Assembly (NCBI RefSeq): GCF_000004195.4
Contig: NC_030680.2
Coordinates: forward strand, 146,090,545 to 146,154,544
Direction of reading: 5' to 3'
Source: Xenopus tropicalis
Lineage: Eukaryota; Chordata; Amphibia; Anura; Pipidae
Length of the DNA: 64,000 nt
This document shows positions 1 to 10,920 of this stretch, one piece after another (within the stretch, counting starts at the first letter, position 1; each line of letters starts with the position of its first letter). The position numbers were made by a program, and so were the translations under genes. The notes under the pieces were generated by a model, which saw only the letters and a list, made by a program, of their open reading frames with translations, did no database searches and was not told the origin of the DNA.

Positions 1-731
1 GAATGTTGCCTTTGTCTATTGGTTACTTTTTATTGACGCAAATAACTGTAAACAACAACTTGTTTTTCAAAGTATTTTTTTAAAAAAAAGGAACCTTTGG
101 ATAAAAGAAAAATAATGAAATAACAAATAATAAAGGGAAACAGTATTCAGTATATATTAGGGGTCATTTACAGCCACAAAAGCAGTTGCACTGGCGCAAG
201 TTTCCCCAGTCAGTTGTGCGCAAGTCACTTGCATCGAAATGCGCTCTTTGCATTTCTGCGTAGTTGCACTTGGTCCTGCCTGCCTGCCATTGCAAATCGA
301 GCACAGTTGCACCTACTGACACAGAACTCTGGAAATACCGCCACCTTCAGATAAGCTCGTAGCTCCAGGGTTCCCTCGGCGCCGTGCATGAGCAGGAACT
401 TGCGCCACACTGGTAGTTATTTCAACCGGAAAGCAACAACCACTACGGGCGTATGGAAACTCCACAGGGGTCACAAATTTTAAAAAGTAAAAAAAACTTT
501 AACAGTTAACATTAAAACATCTCCAAAGGCCCGGCGCCCTAATGGCACTTAGTCTTGAGCAGGAACAGGGCACTTGTGTCTAAAAGAAATTGGCGCACCT
601 GGCAGCCTTGCACCACACTGGTAATTATGTCAACCGGCCTTGGAAGACTTTCAGCGCAAAGTGCGAGCGTAATTGTGTTTCTGGGAAAAAATCCCTGCGT
701 ATGGGAAAAAAACAGAGCAATTGCACTAATG
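1..731. other. No gene seen; AT-rich start, then a short imperfect direct repeat
   Basis: No coding signal is visible. Segments at about 386-432 and 585-637 share the core 'ccacactggta(g/a)ttat' followed by 'tcaaccgg', so an old duplicated or interspersed element may lie here. I do not recognise a family. Confidence 0.4.
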
Positions 732-1387
732 CAGTGATCCCCAACCAGTGGCTCAGGGTCAACATGTTGCCCCCCAACCCCTTGGATGTTGCTCTCAGTG
801 CCCCCAAATCAGGGAGTTATTTTTAAATTCCTGACTTGGGGGCAAGTTTTGGTTGAATAAAAAGAAGATTTCCTACCAAATAACGCCCCCTGGAAGCTGA
901 TAGGGTGCATAGAGGCCCCTAATAGCCAATCACAGCCCTTATTTGGCTCCTCCATGAACTTTTATGGTGCTTGTGTTGCTCCCCAAGTCTTTTTACACTT
1001 GACTGTGGCTCACGAGTAAAGGTGCCCATACACGCCAAGCGTCGGATCTTCACCCGATATCCCCACCTACGGGTGGGCGATATCGGGGAGGCATGTAGGC
1101 GAATTTGATCGTTTGGCCCTGGGGCCAAATGATCGAATTCTACACGCGGCAATGGGGCAGTCGGTTGGGGGACCACATCAATGAGCCGATGCGGTCCCCG
1201 ATCCGACTGGATTTTCTAACCTGGCCAATCAATATCTGCCCAATTTCAGGCCAGATATCGGTCGGCCAGGCCCCTTGGTTCTGCCCCTACACGGGCCGAT
1301 AAAGCTGCCGAATCGGTCCAAGGGACCAATATCAGCAGCTATAATCGGCCTGTGTATGGGGACCTTAAGAAAGATTGGGGATCCCTG
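732..1387 (+). mobile_element. hAT MITE (CAGTGATCCCCAACC family), split by a nested Harbinger-like MITE
   Basis: The element starts CAGTGATCCCCAACCAGTGG and runs to 1019. It is interrupted by another MITE (1020-1365) and resumes at 1369-1387, ending in 'ggttggggacccctg'-like sequence. The flanking 8-mers are cactaatg (724-731) and cactaacg (1388-1395), a 7/8 target duplication as expected for hAT. Four other copies (52.0, 55.5, 62.1, 63.5 kb) show the uninterrupted form, which confirms the split. The element is non-autonomous with no transposase. Family membership follows from termini and target length; the exact library name is not assigned. Confidence 0.88.
1020..1365 (+). mobile_element. 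PIF/Harbinger-like MITE (AGGTG/CCCATACACG family) nested in a hAT MITE
   Basis: Terminal inverted repeats AGGTGCCCATACACG and TGTGTATGGGGACCT are flanked by the same trinucleotide TAA (1017-1019 and 1366-1368). The interior is rich in palindromic 'gatatc' and 'cgatc' blocks. Related copies at 33.0, 33.3 and 45.7 kb carry TAA or TTA flanks. A 3-bp TWA target points to PIF/Harbinger; this is inferred from termini, since no transposase is present. Confidence 0.85.
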
Positions 1388-1627
1388 CACTAACGCATTT
1401 CAACCCCCTTGTAGGTGTCTTTGTCAGGGCCACATGCAAAAAAAAAGAAATGCAGGGAAACTGTACTACGCTCAGTGCACTTGAGAACATAAATGACCCT
1501 AATTGTGTTACCATGGAAGCACAAGGGACCCTACTTGCTCCCATAGGCCTCCCCTTTGCCAATTTATCCTCTCCTACTAATCACTAAAAATATTTTATTT
1601 CTATACAATTTACCAAGTTCAAGGCTA
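1388..1627. other. Unassigned sequence
   Basis: No gene or recognised repeat is visible between the hAT end and the following T2-like MITE. Confidence 0.3.
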
Positions 1628-2056
1628 CAGTGCAATGGTAAAAACTCAGTAAGCTTTATCAGAAAGGTCTCTGCAAATACAGCCATAAGCAGAAATGTTG
1701 CACTGAGTTCTCTGTCAAAAGATTTGTTGCGTTTGTAATTCCTGTGCCACAGACACGCAGCTCTCTGCTCTCCTTGCTCCCCCCTCCCTCAAGAATGCTA
1801 AGAACTCACTCTGAGCCAATCAGCAGGAAGCTGACTCAGTGTTACTAACTGAGCATGTACACTGGTCTTGGTCTTGGTGTTGGAGTGAGGCCTTATGGGA
1901 ACTTTCTTTACACAGCTCAGCGTTTTTTCTTCCTGTTTGGCTTCTGATTATCTCAACAGGAGAAATATGGAGAGACTTAAGGGCACTATTGAGAGAACTG
2001 GAGGTATGCCTGGAGCTTGAGATTAACTCTTTATTAGCCTTTCCTTCTCCTTTAAA
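1628..2056 (-). mobile_element. T2/Kolobok-type MITE
   Basis: The right end reads 'ccttctcctttaaag'. On the minus strand this is the TTAAAGGAGAAGG start typical of Xenopus T2 MITEs (TTAA target, TTAAAGGRR terminus). The left part (1638-1735: 'taaaaactcagtaagctttatcag' in segments) matches a second, truncated copy at 39345-39452 in the opposite orientation. The left terminus is eroded, so that boundary is approximate. Confidence 0.65.
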
Positions 2057-2976
2057 GCCTGCAGTGATGAAAAACAATGGGCTTCAAACCATGAAAATAC
2101 CCAACAGGTCAGTAAACAAGTGGATCTTTCCCAGATACCTTGAGATTTGGCTCACAGCCATGGAAATACATGCCATTTGGTCCTCCCCCCAATAAGATTT
2201 TTTTAACCTGATTGGTCAACACGTGTCAAGTATTTAATCAGTCAAAAATTGGTCCAATCGGAGGGCCGAACGGGCCAAATTGGCAGCTGAATTCTGCCCG
2301 TGTAAGGCCGCCTTCTCTACTCAACTTCATTTATTGACTCAAATTCTATGTTTTGAGGATACCTGTCCCTTTAAAAGTTCCTCAGCCTTGGCTGACTCCC
2401 AGCAGCGTTGATCAAACCTTAAAAATAGATCCTTCAAACTCCTTCACACCAATAACAAAGACAAAAATCTGCGTACAGAAATGCTGATTTAATTACACCG
2501 TGTGTGTTAATAATCAATTATTCATGCCTTTTATGATTTTTTCCCCCATTTGACTATGAAGCGAACTGCGCCTTTCTGTCATTTTAATTCACAGCTATCT
2601 ATTAATCACTTCATTTCTTTATTGCACTTTAACTGTATTCCCAAAATGCTATTTCTAAAGCCGTTCCTGAAGCCGGGGCAGTCGCAGAGGTGTCTTTTCC
2701 TTTTATCAGTTTGGAACAGAAACTCATTATTGCATGCAAGTTACCTGTTCAGTTGAGAATTCATTGCTTCCAAAAAGTTCACACTTTTGACCTAAAATTA
2801 CATCCACTTACTGCCGAGTTCCAAAGTGTTGTGGGGAAACAATAGAATCTTGAGGATAATAACAACTATAGCTATACCTACAAGATAACTAACACTGCCA
2901 TGGGTAATGGAAAACATTATCTGTAAGGATGTAAAGGTCACAACCATTGGATGTTTAAGTATAAATGGCAAATCAC
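2057..2976. other. No gene seen; possible degraded MITE fragment at about 2215-2315
   Basis: 2245-2310 has 'ggtccaatcgg', 'ggccaaattggcagctg' and 'gcccgtgtaagg' blocks like the Harbinger-like family of this window, but no clean ends. The rest is AT-rich and single-copy as far as I can see. Confidence 0.35.
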
Positions 2977-4511
2977 CATCTGGCATTTGACGGACAAGAC
3001 TGGGTTTGGCAGATGCCAGGAGAACACTACCTACCTGAATGTATCATACTGGTTCTACATCTGATGCAAGAGAAATAATGGCCTGGGGCTCTTTTCATGG
3101 TTTGGGCTCATCTGGTTCTTTTGAAGGCACATTCATGGTTTGGGCTTGGGCTCATCTGGCTTTTTTGAAAGCAAGTTCATGGTTTGGGCTTGGGCTCATC
3201 TGGTTCATTGAAGAGAAATTCATGGTTTGGGGCTTGGGCTCGGGCTCATCTGGTTCTTTTGAAGGGAAATTCAAGGTTTGGGCTCATCTGGCTTCTTTGG
3301 AAGCAAAGTCATGGTTTGGGCTTGGGCTCATCTGGTTCTTTTGAAGGAAAATTCATGGTTTGGGCTTGGGCTCGGGCTCCTCTGGTTCTTTTGAAGGGAA
3401 ATTCAAGGTTTGGGCTTGGGCTCATCTGGCTTCTTTGGAAGCAAATTCATGGTTTGGGCTTGGGCTCATCTGGTTCTTTTGATGAGAAATTCATGGTTTG
3501 GGCTTGGGCTCGGGCTCATCTGGTTCTTTTGAAGGGAAATTCAAGGTTTGGGCTTGGGCTCATCTGGCTTCTTTGGAAGCAAAGTCATGGTTTGGGCTTG
3601 GGCTCATCTGGTTCTTTTGAAGGGAAATTTATGGTTTGGGCTCAGGCTCGGGCTCATCTGGCTCCTTTGAAAGCAAATTCATGGTTTGGGCTTGGGCTCA
3701 TCTGGTTCTTTTGAAGAGAAATTCATGGTTTGGGCTTGGGCTCAGGCTCATCTGGTTCTTTTGAAGGGAAATTCAAGGTTTGGGCTTGGGCTCATCTGGC
3801 TTCTTTGGAAGCAAAGTCATGGTTTGGGCTTGGGCTCATCTGGTTCTTTTGAAGGGAAATTTATGGTTTGGGCTTGGGCTCGGGCTCGGGCTCATCTGGC
3901 TCCTTTGAAAGCAAATTCATGGTTTGGGCTTGGGCTCATCTGGTTCTTTTGAAGGGAAATTCAAGGTTTGGGCTTGGGCTCATCTGGCTTCTTTGGAAGC
4001 AAAGTCATGGTTTGGGCTTGGGCTCATCTGGTTCCTTTAAAAGCAAATTCATGGTTTGACATCGAGCTTGTCTGGCTCCTTTGAAATTAAACCTAAAAGC
4101 TACAGCATTCAATGATATTGATGAAAATTTTGTACTTCTTATTTTCTGGCAGCAGTTTGGCGAAGGCCCTATCTTGTTTCAGCACAATAATGCCCCTACA
4201 CCCAAAGAAAGGTTCATACAAAACTGATGGGAGAGAAGAACTAAACAGAACCATCAGCTAAACCCAACTGAGCTGTGGGATGAATTGGAAGCCCAACTAT
4301 GAGCCAGGCCTGACCCCCCCAACATCACTGCCCAACCTCACTAATGTCACTGTGCCAAATGGGAGCAACTCCCAGCAACAATGTTCCAACATCTACTTGG
4401 AACCTTCCCAGAAGGGCAGGGGCAGTTATAGAAGCAAAGGGAGGGGCAAGTTCATATTAATTCTCTTGGTTGGACAGACAGGGGTCTACAAACCTTAGGC
4501 CACACAGGGTA
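2977..4511 (+). pseudogene. Tc1-like (Tc1/mariner) transposase pseudogene with internal minisatellite
   Basis: A degenerate DDE transposase relic, with no function expected. Codons at 3001-3045 read WVWQMPGEHYLPEC, the conserved Tc1-like catalytic-domain block, followed by a stop at 3076-3078 and a shift of frame to IMAWGSFHGLG (3075-3107). From 3095 to about 4080 the segment coding for that last motif and the next residues is amplified about 20-fold. After the array the gene resumes: FWQQFGEGPILFQHNNAP (about 4147-4197), where the second catalytic Asp of the family's QHDNAP motif is replaced by Asn (codon 4186-4188). A stop follows at 4225-4227, then LNPTELWDELE with the catalytic-position Glu codon at 4270-4272. 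The end (about 4480-4511: 'gggtctacaaaccttaggccaca') resembles a Tc1-like terminus. The N-terminal DNA-binding part is absent. Recognition is by motif and memory of the family. Confidence 0.85.
3095..4080 (+). repeat. Array G: about 50-bp minisatellite inside the Tc1-like pseudogene
   Basis: About 20 monomers of 45-57 bp are built on 'tcatggtttgggcttggg', 'ctcatctggttcttttgaa' and 'gggaaat'. Two monomer types alternate: one with 'tcatggttt...ttttgaagggaaat' and one with 'tcaaggttt...ctttggaagcaaagt'. This gives a roughly 90-140 bp higher-order pattern. Extra 'cgggct' or 'caggct' hexamers vary in number. The monomer corresponds to the transposase segment just downstream of the IMAWG motif. Open frames across the array (for example 176 codons from 3184) come from the repeat lacking stops and are not genes. 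Confidence 0.9.
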
Positions 4512-5066
4512 AGATAAGTACGAAGGTTCAGATGTAGGTGGAATTGGTATTTCTAGAATCACCGAAAATTCTTCCAACCTCCAACAATCAAGAAGCAAAA
4601 CTTTGTGACAAACCTCGGAAAGTTCTCGGAAAGAGCAGTATTTAACGGTAAATAATCTCGCGCTCCTTTATTATCCGGGATATAAGTGTTTTCATTTTTT
4701 TTCATAAACACAACTCCTCCACTAATCAAAAGCTTTCAGAACACGAAACGAGAAATGTCAGTAGGAGGTTGATTAAAATGATTTTTATTCAAGCCTCGAG
4801 AATAAAAAAAAATAAAAAAACCCTTTTAGCAATCATTTCGGGGCAGGTTTCTCCTGTGGAAACAATAATGACTCCTAATACAAAGGAAAGTGTTTCGGTA
4901 TCGCTGCTATGATACCAATGATATCCCCACAGAGCTGAAACAATGGCTCCGGCTTGTTCAAATCTCACATTTGTACCTACAGCACTAATAGCTAATAACC
5001 TGGCCTTATTATGGGGGGGGGGGGGGGAGTGAAAATGAATCAAAACACACAAACCTGAAAAGAATA
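4512..5066. other. No gene seen; 15-bp G run
   Basis: Single-copy-looking AT-rich sequence with a run of 15 G at 5013-5027. Nothing else is supported. Confidence 0.35.
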
Positions 5067-6745
5067 CAGGTATTGCACCCCTTATCTGGAAACCCAGTAT
5101 CCAGAAAGTTGCAAATTATGTTATATATATTCTTTTTTCTCTGTAATAATAAAACAGTACCTGTACTTGATCCCAACTAAGATATAATTACCCCTTATTG
5201 GGGGCAGAACAGTCCCATTGGGTTTATTTAATGGTTAAATGATTCCCTTTTCTCTGTAATAATAAAACAGTACCTGTACTTGATCCCAACTAAGATATAA
5301 TTACCCCTTATTGGGGCAGAACAGCCCTATTGGGTTTATTTAATGGTTAAATGATCTCCTTTTCTCTGTAATAATAAAACAGTACCTGTACTTGATCCCA
5401 ACTAAGATATAATTACCCCTTATTGGGGCAGAACAGCCCTATTGGGTTTATTTAATGGTTAAATGATTCCCTTTTCTCTGTAATAATAAAACAGTACCTG
5501 TACTTGATCCCAACTAAGCTATAATTACCCCTTATTGGGGCAGAACAGCCCTATTGGGTTTATTTCATGGTTAAATTATTCCCTTTTCTCTGTAATAATA
5601 AAACAGTACCTGTACTTGATCCCAACTAAGATATAATTACCCCTTATTGGGGCAGAACAGTCCTATTGGGTTTATTTAATGGTTAAATGATCTCCTTTTC
5701 TCTGTAATAATAAAACAGTACCTGTACTTGATCCCAACTAAGATATAATTACCCCTTATTGGGGCAGAACAGCCCTATTGGGTTTATTTAATGGTTAAAT
5801 GATCTCCTTTTCTCTGTAATAATAAAACAGTACCTGTACTTGATCCCAACTAAGATATAATTACCCCTTATTGGGGCAGAACAGCCCTATTGGGTTTATT
5901 TAATGGTTAAATGATTCCCTTTTCTCTGTAATAATAAAACAGTACCTGTACTTGATCCCAACTAAGCTATAATTACCCCTTATTGGGGCAGAACAGCCCT
6001 ATTGGGTTTATTTCATGGTTAAATTATTCCCTTTTCTCTGTAATAATAAAACAGTACCTGTACTTGATCCCAACTAAGATATAATTACCCCTTATTGGGG
6101 CAGAACAGTCCTATTGGGTTTATTTAATGGTTAAATGATCTCCTTTTCTCTGTAATAATAAAACAGTACCTGTACTTGATCCCAACTAAGATATAATTAC
6201 CCCTTATTGGGGCAGAACAGCCCTATTGGGTTTATTTCATGGTTAAATGATTCCCTTTTCTCTGTAATAATAAAACAGTACCTGTACTTGATCCCAACTA
6301 AGATAGAATTACCCCTTATTGGGGCAGAACAGCCCTATTGGGTTTATTTAATGGTTAAATGATTCCCTTTTCTCTGTAATAATAAAACAGTACCTGTACT
6401 TGATCCCAACTAAGATATAATTACCCCTTATTGGGGCAGAACAGCCCTATTGGGTTTATTTCATGGTTAAATGATTCCCTTTTCTCTGTAATAATAAAAC
6501 AGTACCTGTACTTGATCCCAACTAAGATATAATTACCCCTTATTGGGGGCAGAACAGCCCTATTGGGTTTATTTCATGGTTAAATGATTCCCTTTTCTCT
6601 GTAATAATAAAACAGTACCTGTACTTGATCCCAACTAAGATATAATTACCCCTTATTGGGGGCAGAACAGCCCTATTGGGTTTATTCAATGGTTAAATGA
6701 TTTTCAGTAGACCTATGTTATGGAGATCCAAATTACAAGGAACCT
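5067..6745 (+). mobile_element. TA-flanked MITE carrying satellite A, locus 1 (right end degraded)
   Basis: The left terminus CAGGTATTGCACCCCTTATC follows TA at 5065-5066. The right part ('agtagacctatgttatggagatccaaatta') belongs to the element, but the terminal repeat is not recognisable after about 6745. The complete copies at 23.0, 43.3 and 58.8 kb define the family: ends CAGGTATGGGA.../...TCCCATACCTG, TA target, internal tandem array. It resembles the published Xenopus Tc1/mariner-like MITE miDNA4, which I recall as carrying satellite DNA; this was not checked by alignment. Confidence 0.85.
5130..6703 (+). repeat. Satellite A, locus 1: about 14 copies of a 112-113 bp monomer
   Basis: The monomer contains 'cctgtacttgatcccaac', 'ttaccccttattgggg', 'cagaacagccctattggg' and 'ttctctgtaataataaaac'. 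Monomers begin at about 5161, 5274, 5386, 5498, ... to 6621. Variant sites (agatat/agctat, taatgg/catgg, gattccc/gatctcc/attattccc, cagccc/cagtcc) repeat in blocks of four monomers: 5274-5721 matches 5722-6169. That is a 448-bp higher-order repeat. Runs of 4 or 5 G account for the 112 versus 113 bp lengths. Confidence 0.95.
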
Positions 6746-7445
6746 CTGATCATGGAGGCCCAGCGGGAAGCCAACACCATAAGCTCCTCCTTCTCTTACA
6801 TGTTGCAAAGCGCCGCACTTATATATATATATATCAATTCCCGTCTATAATTAAGCTAGTGCCTAAGTACAGCCAAGTTGCAGCATCTCGGAACAACATA
6901 ATCAAGCCCATTAGTCAAAAGTGTATTATTTTACAGTGTGACAAATGTAATTTAATTGAAGGAACATAATTAGCCACTCGGCGGTTGAGCGGCGCGGCGA
7001 CGCGTGCGGTAGGAACGTCTAACAAAGACCCATCCCGTAAGTGCTCTGGCGCTCTCGCCGCGCTATAGTCTAATTTTCACGGGGAGAAGATTACCTTTTG
7101 GACAAAGGCTCAATTAAAAATCGCACGTGGAATTTCCTTGTCGGTGTAATTGAGAAATGATGGTGTACGAATGCGTCTTAATTACCCACTCCCGGTACCG
7201 CGGCGCTTACACCGCCCGTTACGAGAGATAATTTTGGATGCGGCTTCAAGGTAGAGAAGCAGCATTAATCCAATTAAGAGTCTTTCCACCTTCGACGGCA
7301 TTGGCTCCCATAGGCACTTGATTGATGATGAGGTGTCACCTATCGGCGTATCACTCCGCCTAATATAGTGCGCCGGGTTCATAAACAAAGGTGAGAGCCT
7401 TTTAACCCATTAAAATTGTGTTTTCAATTAGGCATTGGATTTTAC
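6746..7445. other. Single-copy stretch, CpG- and TAAT-rich; possible conserved non-coding element
   Basis: After an (AT)n at about 6822-6835, bases 6965-7400 look unlike the surroundings. They are rich in CpG (for example 'gcggcgcggcgacgcgtgcgg') and in TAATT/AATTA cores ('gtctaattttcac', 'gtgtaattgagaa', 'cttaattaccc'). No convincing open frame or splice structure is seen. Regulatory function is inference only. Confidence 0.35.
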
Positions 7446-8063
7446 ATACTGTACTGTCTAAGGGAAACACTATGGCACCTCCTACCCATATGTATAAATA
7501 CAAATATACAGAGAAGGAATGTTCTGGGCACACAATAAGCTGTACCCCCATACTGTACTGTCTAAGGGAAACACTATGGCACCCCCCACCCATATGTATA
7601 AATACAAATATACAGAGAGGGAATGTTCTGGGCACACAATAAGCTGTACCCCCATACTGTACTGTCTAAGGGAAACACTATGGCACCCCCCACCCATATG
7701 TATAAATACAAATATACAGAGAGGGAATGTTCTGGGCACACAATAAGCTGTACCCCCATACTGTACTGTCTAAGGGAAACACTATGGCACCCCCTACCCA
7801 TATGTATAAGTACAAATATACAGAGAAGGAATGTTCTGGGCACACAATAAGCTGTACCCCTATACTGTACTGTCTAAGGGAAACACTATGGCACCCCCTA
7901 CCCATATGTATAAATACAAATATACAGAGAAGGAATGTTCTGGGCACACAATAAGCTGTACCCCCATACTGTACTGTCTAAGGGAAACACTATGGCACCT
8001 CCTACCCATATGTATAAATACAAATATACAGAGAAGGAATGTTCTGGGCACACAATAAGCTGC
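7446..8063 (+). repeat. Satellite B, locus 1: about 6 copies of a 104-bp monomer
   Basis: The monomer contains 'tactgtactgtctaaggg', 'aaacactatggcacc', 'catatgtataaatacaaata' and 'ggaatgttctgggcacacaa'. Copies are spaced exactly 104 bp (for example 'gaatgttctgggcac' at about 7517, 7621, 7725, 7829, 7933, 8037). Copies differ at a handful of positions only. The short open frames on both strands have no coding value. Confidence 0.95.
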
Positions 8064-8084
8064 ACAGTGCACACAAACAAGCCA

Positions 8085-8370
8085 AGGCACACATACATGC
8101 TAGGCCCCATCAGCCAATGAATGGGCAGAGTTCTGCCTTTTGCTCCCACACTACTTCCTGTTACAGTTAGAGCTGCATCACTTCCTGTCAGGTGATCTCT
8201 GAGGGAGCACACAGCCCATCACTAAATGGCGAGTCAAGGGAAAGGATGTAAAAGGGCAATATTTACTGATATATATATTCCAGTTTGGTGAGATTCTTAA
8301 TAGGCCACTTAACATAATATAAACTGTCTGTTGGTTACGTATTCATTCTGGGGGTATAGTTTCCCTTTAA
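8085..8370 (-). mobile_element. T2/Kolobok-type MITE (TTAAAGGGAAACTATACC family), copy 1
   Basis: The right end 'gggggtatagtttccctttaa' reads TTAAAGGGAAACTATACC on the minus strand, the T2-type start. The interior ('gaatgggcagagttctgcc', 'acttcctgttacagt', 'gcacacagcccatcac') is shared with copies at 16155-16564 and 39829-40084. The left end is truncated or diverged near the satellite B array. Confidence 0.75.
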
Positions 8371-8409
8371 GAACCCACTTAATATAATATAAACTACTAG
8401 TTACGTATT
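8309..8409. repeat. Short partial duplication at the MITE end
   Basis: 'ccacttaacataatataaact' (8309-) recurs as 'ccacttaatataatataaact' (8374-), each followed by a 'gttacgtatt' motif. This suggests a local duplication across the MITE terminus, about 65 bp apart. Confidence 0.55.
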
Positions 8410-9320
8410 GGTAATAAGCGGAACTGCCCTGTTTCCGCTTCGGCATAATAATTTGCATAAATGCCTGAAATATGCGAAACAGCTAAAAATTCGCAAAATG
8501 CTACTTTTTTGACACACGCAACTTTTTTGAACGCAACTTTTTCCTCGACAGATTATCTAAACGTATATTTTTCCTTTATAAAATCCCTACGCGTCGTATC
8601 ATTGTCTCTCCCTAATGGGTAAGGCGGTTGGCTGCGATTAGGCAGCGGCCGATAGAAGGACTGGCGACAATGCGTTATTTTGCTTCGGCGCAACTCTTCC
8701 TATACAATAGTGACAATGCGAAGAACAGAGATCTCAGGAAGTAGTTTTGTCGGCTAATGAGGCTTGGCAGCTGCTCAAATTAAACAGCCTATTGTGCGAG
8801 CGGCTAATTATGTTGAGATTAGGCTCGCAGAACGACGGGCAACATCACTGTACTCCCCGCAATTACAACCAATCGCGCTACTGAAGAGTAAACTTGGGGG
8901 GTTTAGTTCCCCTTTACCCCCCACAAATTCGTCACCGCTAATCCCAGAATTCCAGCCGCCATGTTTGTAATAGAAATATCCCCCATCTTTATTCTAATGC
9001 TCTCACGGTTTCACGCCCCCCCCCCCCCCCCCCCCATTGCCGCAGAGTAGGGACGAGTCACGTGACCAATTCGCACCAGTTTTCAGAAAAAAGCAATTAA
9101 AACTGTAAGCAATTTACATCTCCAGAGAACGTTCCGGCAGCAGAGATTTTTTTTTTTTTTGCTCCTTGCTTAGTTAGCTCGGTAATTAATTATTTCTTAT
9201 GAAGTTGCGCGGGGAAAGCGCGGAGACAAATTGATATTCTTGCCCCATACGTGTTACATAAAGGGATTGTGCTCGTAAGTGTTTGGATGGAAAGTGAGGG
9301 GGAAAAAACTTATAATAAAA
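8410..9320. other. No gene seen; 20-bp C run
   Basis: Mixed single-copy-looking sequence. A run of 20 C lies at 9016-9035 and a T run at about 9149-9160. I see no recognised element. Confidence 0.35.
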
Positions 9321-9968
9321 GACTGCTAATATCCTTATCATTTACAGCAGGGGGTACATTATCCCTTATAATACATGAGTGATACTCAGAGTTCCCTGTA
9401 TAACTCAGCCTGCAGCCTTGTGCCTTTATATGGGCACAGAACCCCTCAGTGACTGCTAATATCCTTATCATTTACAGTAGGGGGTACATTATCCCTTATA
9501 ATACATGAGTGATACTCAGAGTTCCCTGTATAACTCAGCCTGCAGCCTTGTGCCTTTATATGGGCACAGAACCCCTCAGTGACTGCTAATATCCTTATCA
9601 TTTACAGTAGGGGGTACATTATCCCTTATAATACATGAGTGATACTCAGAGTTCCCTGTATAACTCAGCCTGCAGCCTTGTGCCTTTATATGGGCACAGA
9701 ACTCCTCAGTGACTGCTAATATCCTTATCATTTACAGTAGGGGGTACATTATCCCTTATAATACATGAGTGATACTCAGAGTTCCCTGTATAACTCAGCC
9801 TGCAGCCTTGTGCCTTTATATGGGCACAGAACCCCTCAGTGACTGCTAATATCCTTATCATTTACAGTAGGGGGTACATTATCCCTTATAATACATGAGT
9901 GATACTCAGAGTTCCCTGTATAACTCAGCCTGCAGCCTTGTGCCTTTATATGGGGGGCACAGAACTTC
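9321..9968 (+). repeat. Satellite F: five copies of a 130-bp monomer
   Basis: Copies start 'gactgctaatatccttatca' at 9321, 9451, 9581, 9711 and 9841, exactly 130 bp apart. The last copy is altered near its end ('atggggggcacagaacttctc'). The copies are almost identical. It abuts satellite E directly. Confidence 0.95.
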
Positions 9969-10515
9969 TCTGTACATTGAAATACGATAAAACTATGGCA
10001 CATAGGGATTCCCCTGTACTAAGCACAATTCAGCAGGAACAGCCCCCTAAGTTTGCCCATAGCCTGTACAGAGAGATACCATAAAACTATGGCACATAGG
10101 GATTCCCCTGTACTAAGCACAATTCAGCAGGAACAGCCCCCTAAGTTTGCTCATAGCCTGTACAGAGAGATACCATAAAACTATGGCACATAGGGATTCC
10201 CCTGTACTAAGCACAATTCAGCAGGAACAGCCCCCTAAGTTTGCTCATAGCCTGTACAGAGAGATACCATAAAACTATGACACATAGGGATTCCCCTGTA
10301 CTAAGCACAATTCAGCAGGAACAGCCCCCTAAGTTTGCTCATAGCCTGTACAGAGAGATACCATAAAACTATGACACATAGGGATTCCCCTGTACTAAGC
10401 ACAATTCAGCAGGAACAGCCCCCTAAGTTTGCTCATAGCCTGTACAGAGAGATACCATAAAACTATGACACATAGGGATTCCCCTGTACTAAGCACAATT
10501 CAGCAGGAACAGCCT
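9969..10515 (+). repeat. Satellite E, locus 1: about 5.8 copies of a 94-bp monomer
   Basis: 'aaactatggcacataggg', 'attcccctgtactaagcac' and 'aattcagcaggaacagcc' recur every 94 bp ('aactat' at 9991, 10085, 10179, 10273, 10367, 10461). The same monomer in reverse orientation forms the array at 41.8-42.6 kb. Confidence 0.95.
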
Positions 10516-10920
10516 CTGCCAACTTTGCAGGAAACTGCACTTCAAAGTGCCGGCCTCACGTCCCAGTCACGGGGTGTAATTAAACGTATTTGTTTTAAGC
10601 AGGAGTCACATTATAACAATTCGTTATCATTGGAGCTGCAGGATTCTGGAAATTTTCTTGACAGAGCATTAAATATGGATAAATTAGAGATAAACACGCT
10701 CGGCGCAGGCTGAGAACATCCAGAACGGCATCTCTGATAAAAATTAGTCAGCTGTGAAGAAAAGCCATTTATATATGAAATTTTATACTGAACTTCAAGA
10801 GTCGCAAAGAAACTGCCACTTTTTAATGGTTTGAAGAAAAAAAAAACAGCGCGACTTTCCCAAACTTTTTAAGGACACAGTGACGCAGTATCTGGGCGGC
10901 AGCGAAACCGGAGCGGTGGC
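10516..10920. other. Single-copy stretch; possible conserved non-coding sequence
   Basis: 10540-10850 lies between arrays E and C and is single-copy-looking, AT-rich with TAAT cores ('gtaattaaacg', 'cattaaatatggataaatta'). No splice-flanked open frame is seen. Confidence 0.3.

Noticed and set aside
3184..3952. Repeat protein-like frame of G, S, W and L
   Set aside because: Minisatellite within a broken transposase; flanking codons carry stops and a frame change.
4998..5030. G run (also C at 9016-9035, G at 42731-42742 and 61867-61884) as a functional element
   Set aside because: Homopolymers of 12-20 bases are common slippage products; no further context.
5130..6703. Centromeric satellite
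   Set aside because: Arrays are short, lie within MITE ends and are dispersed among single-copy sequence.
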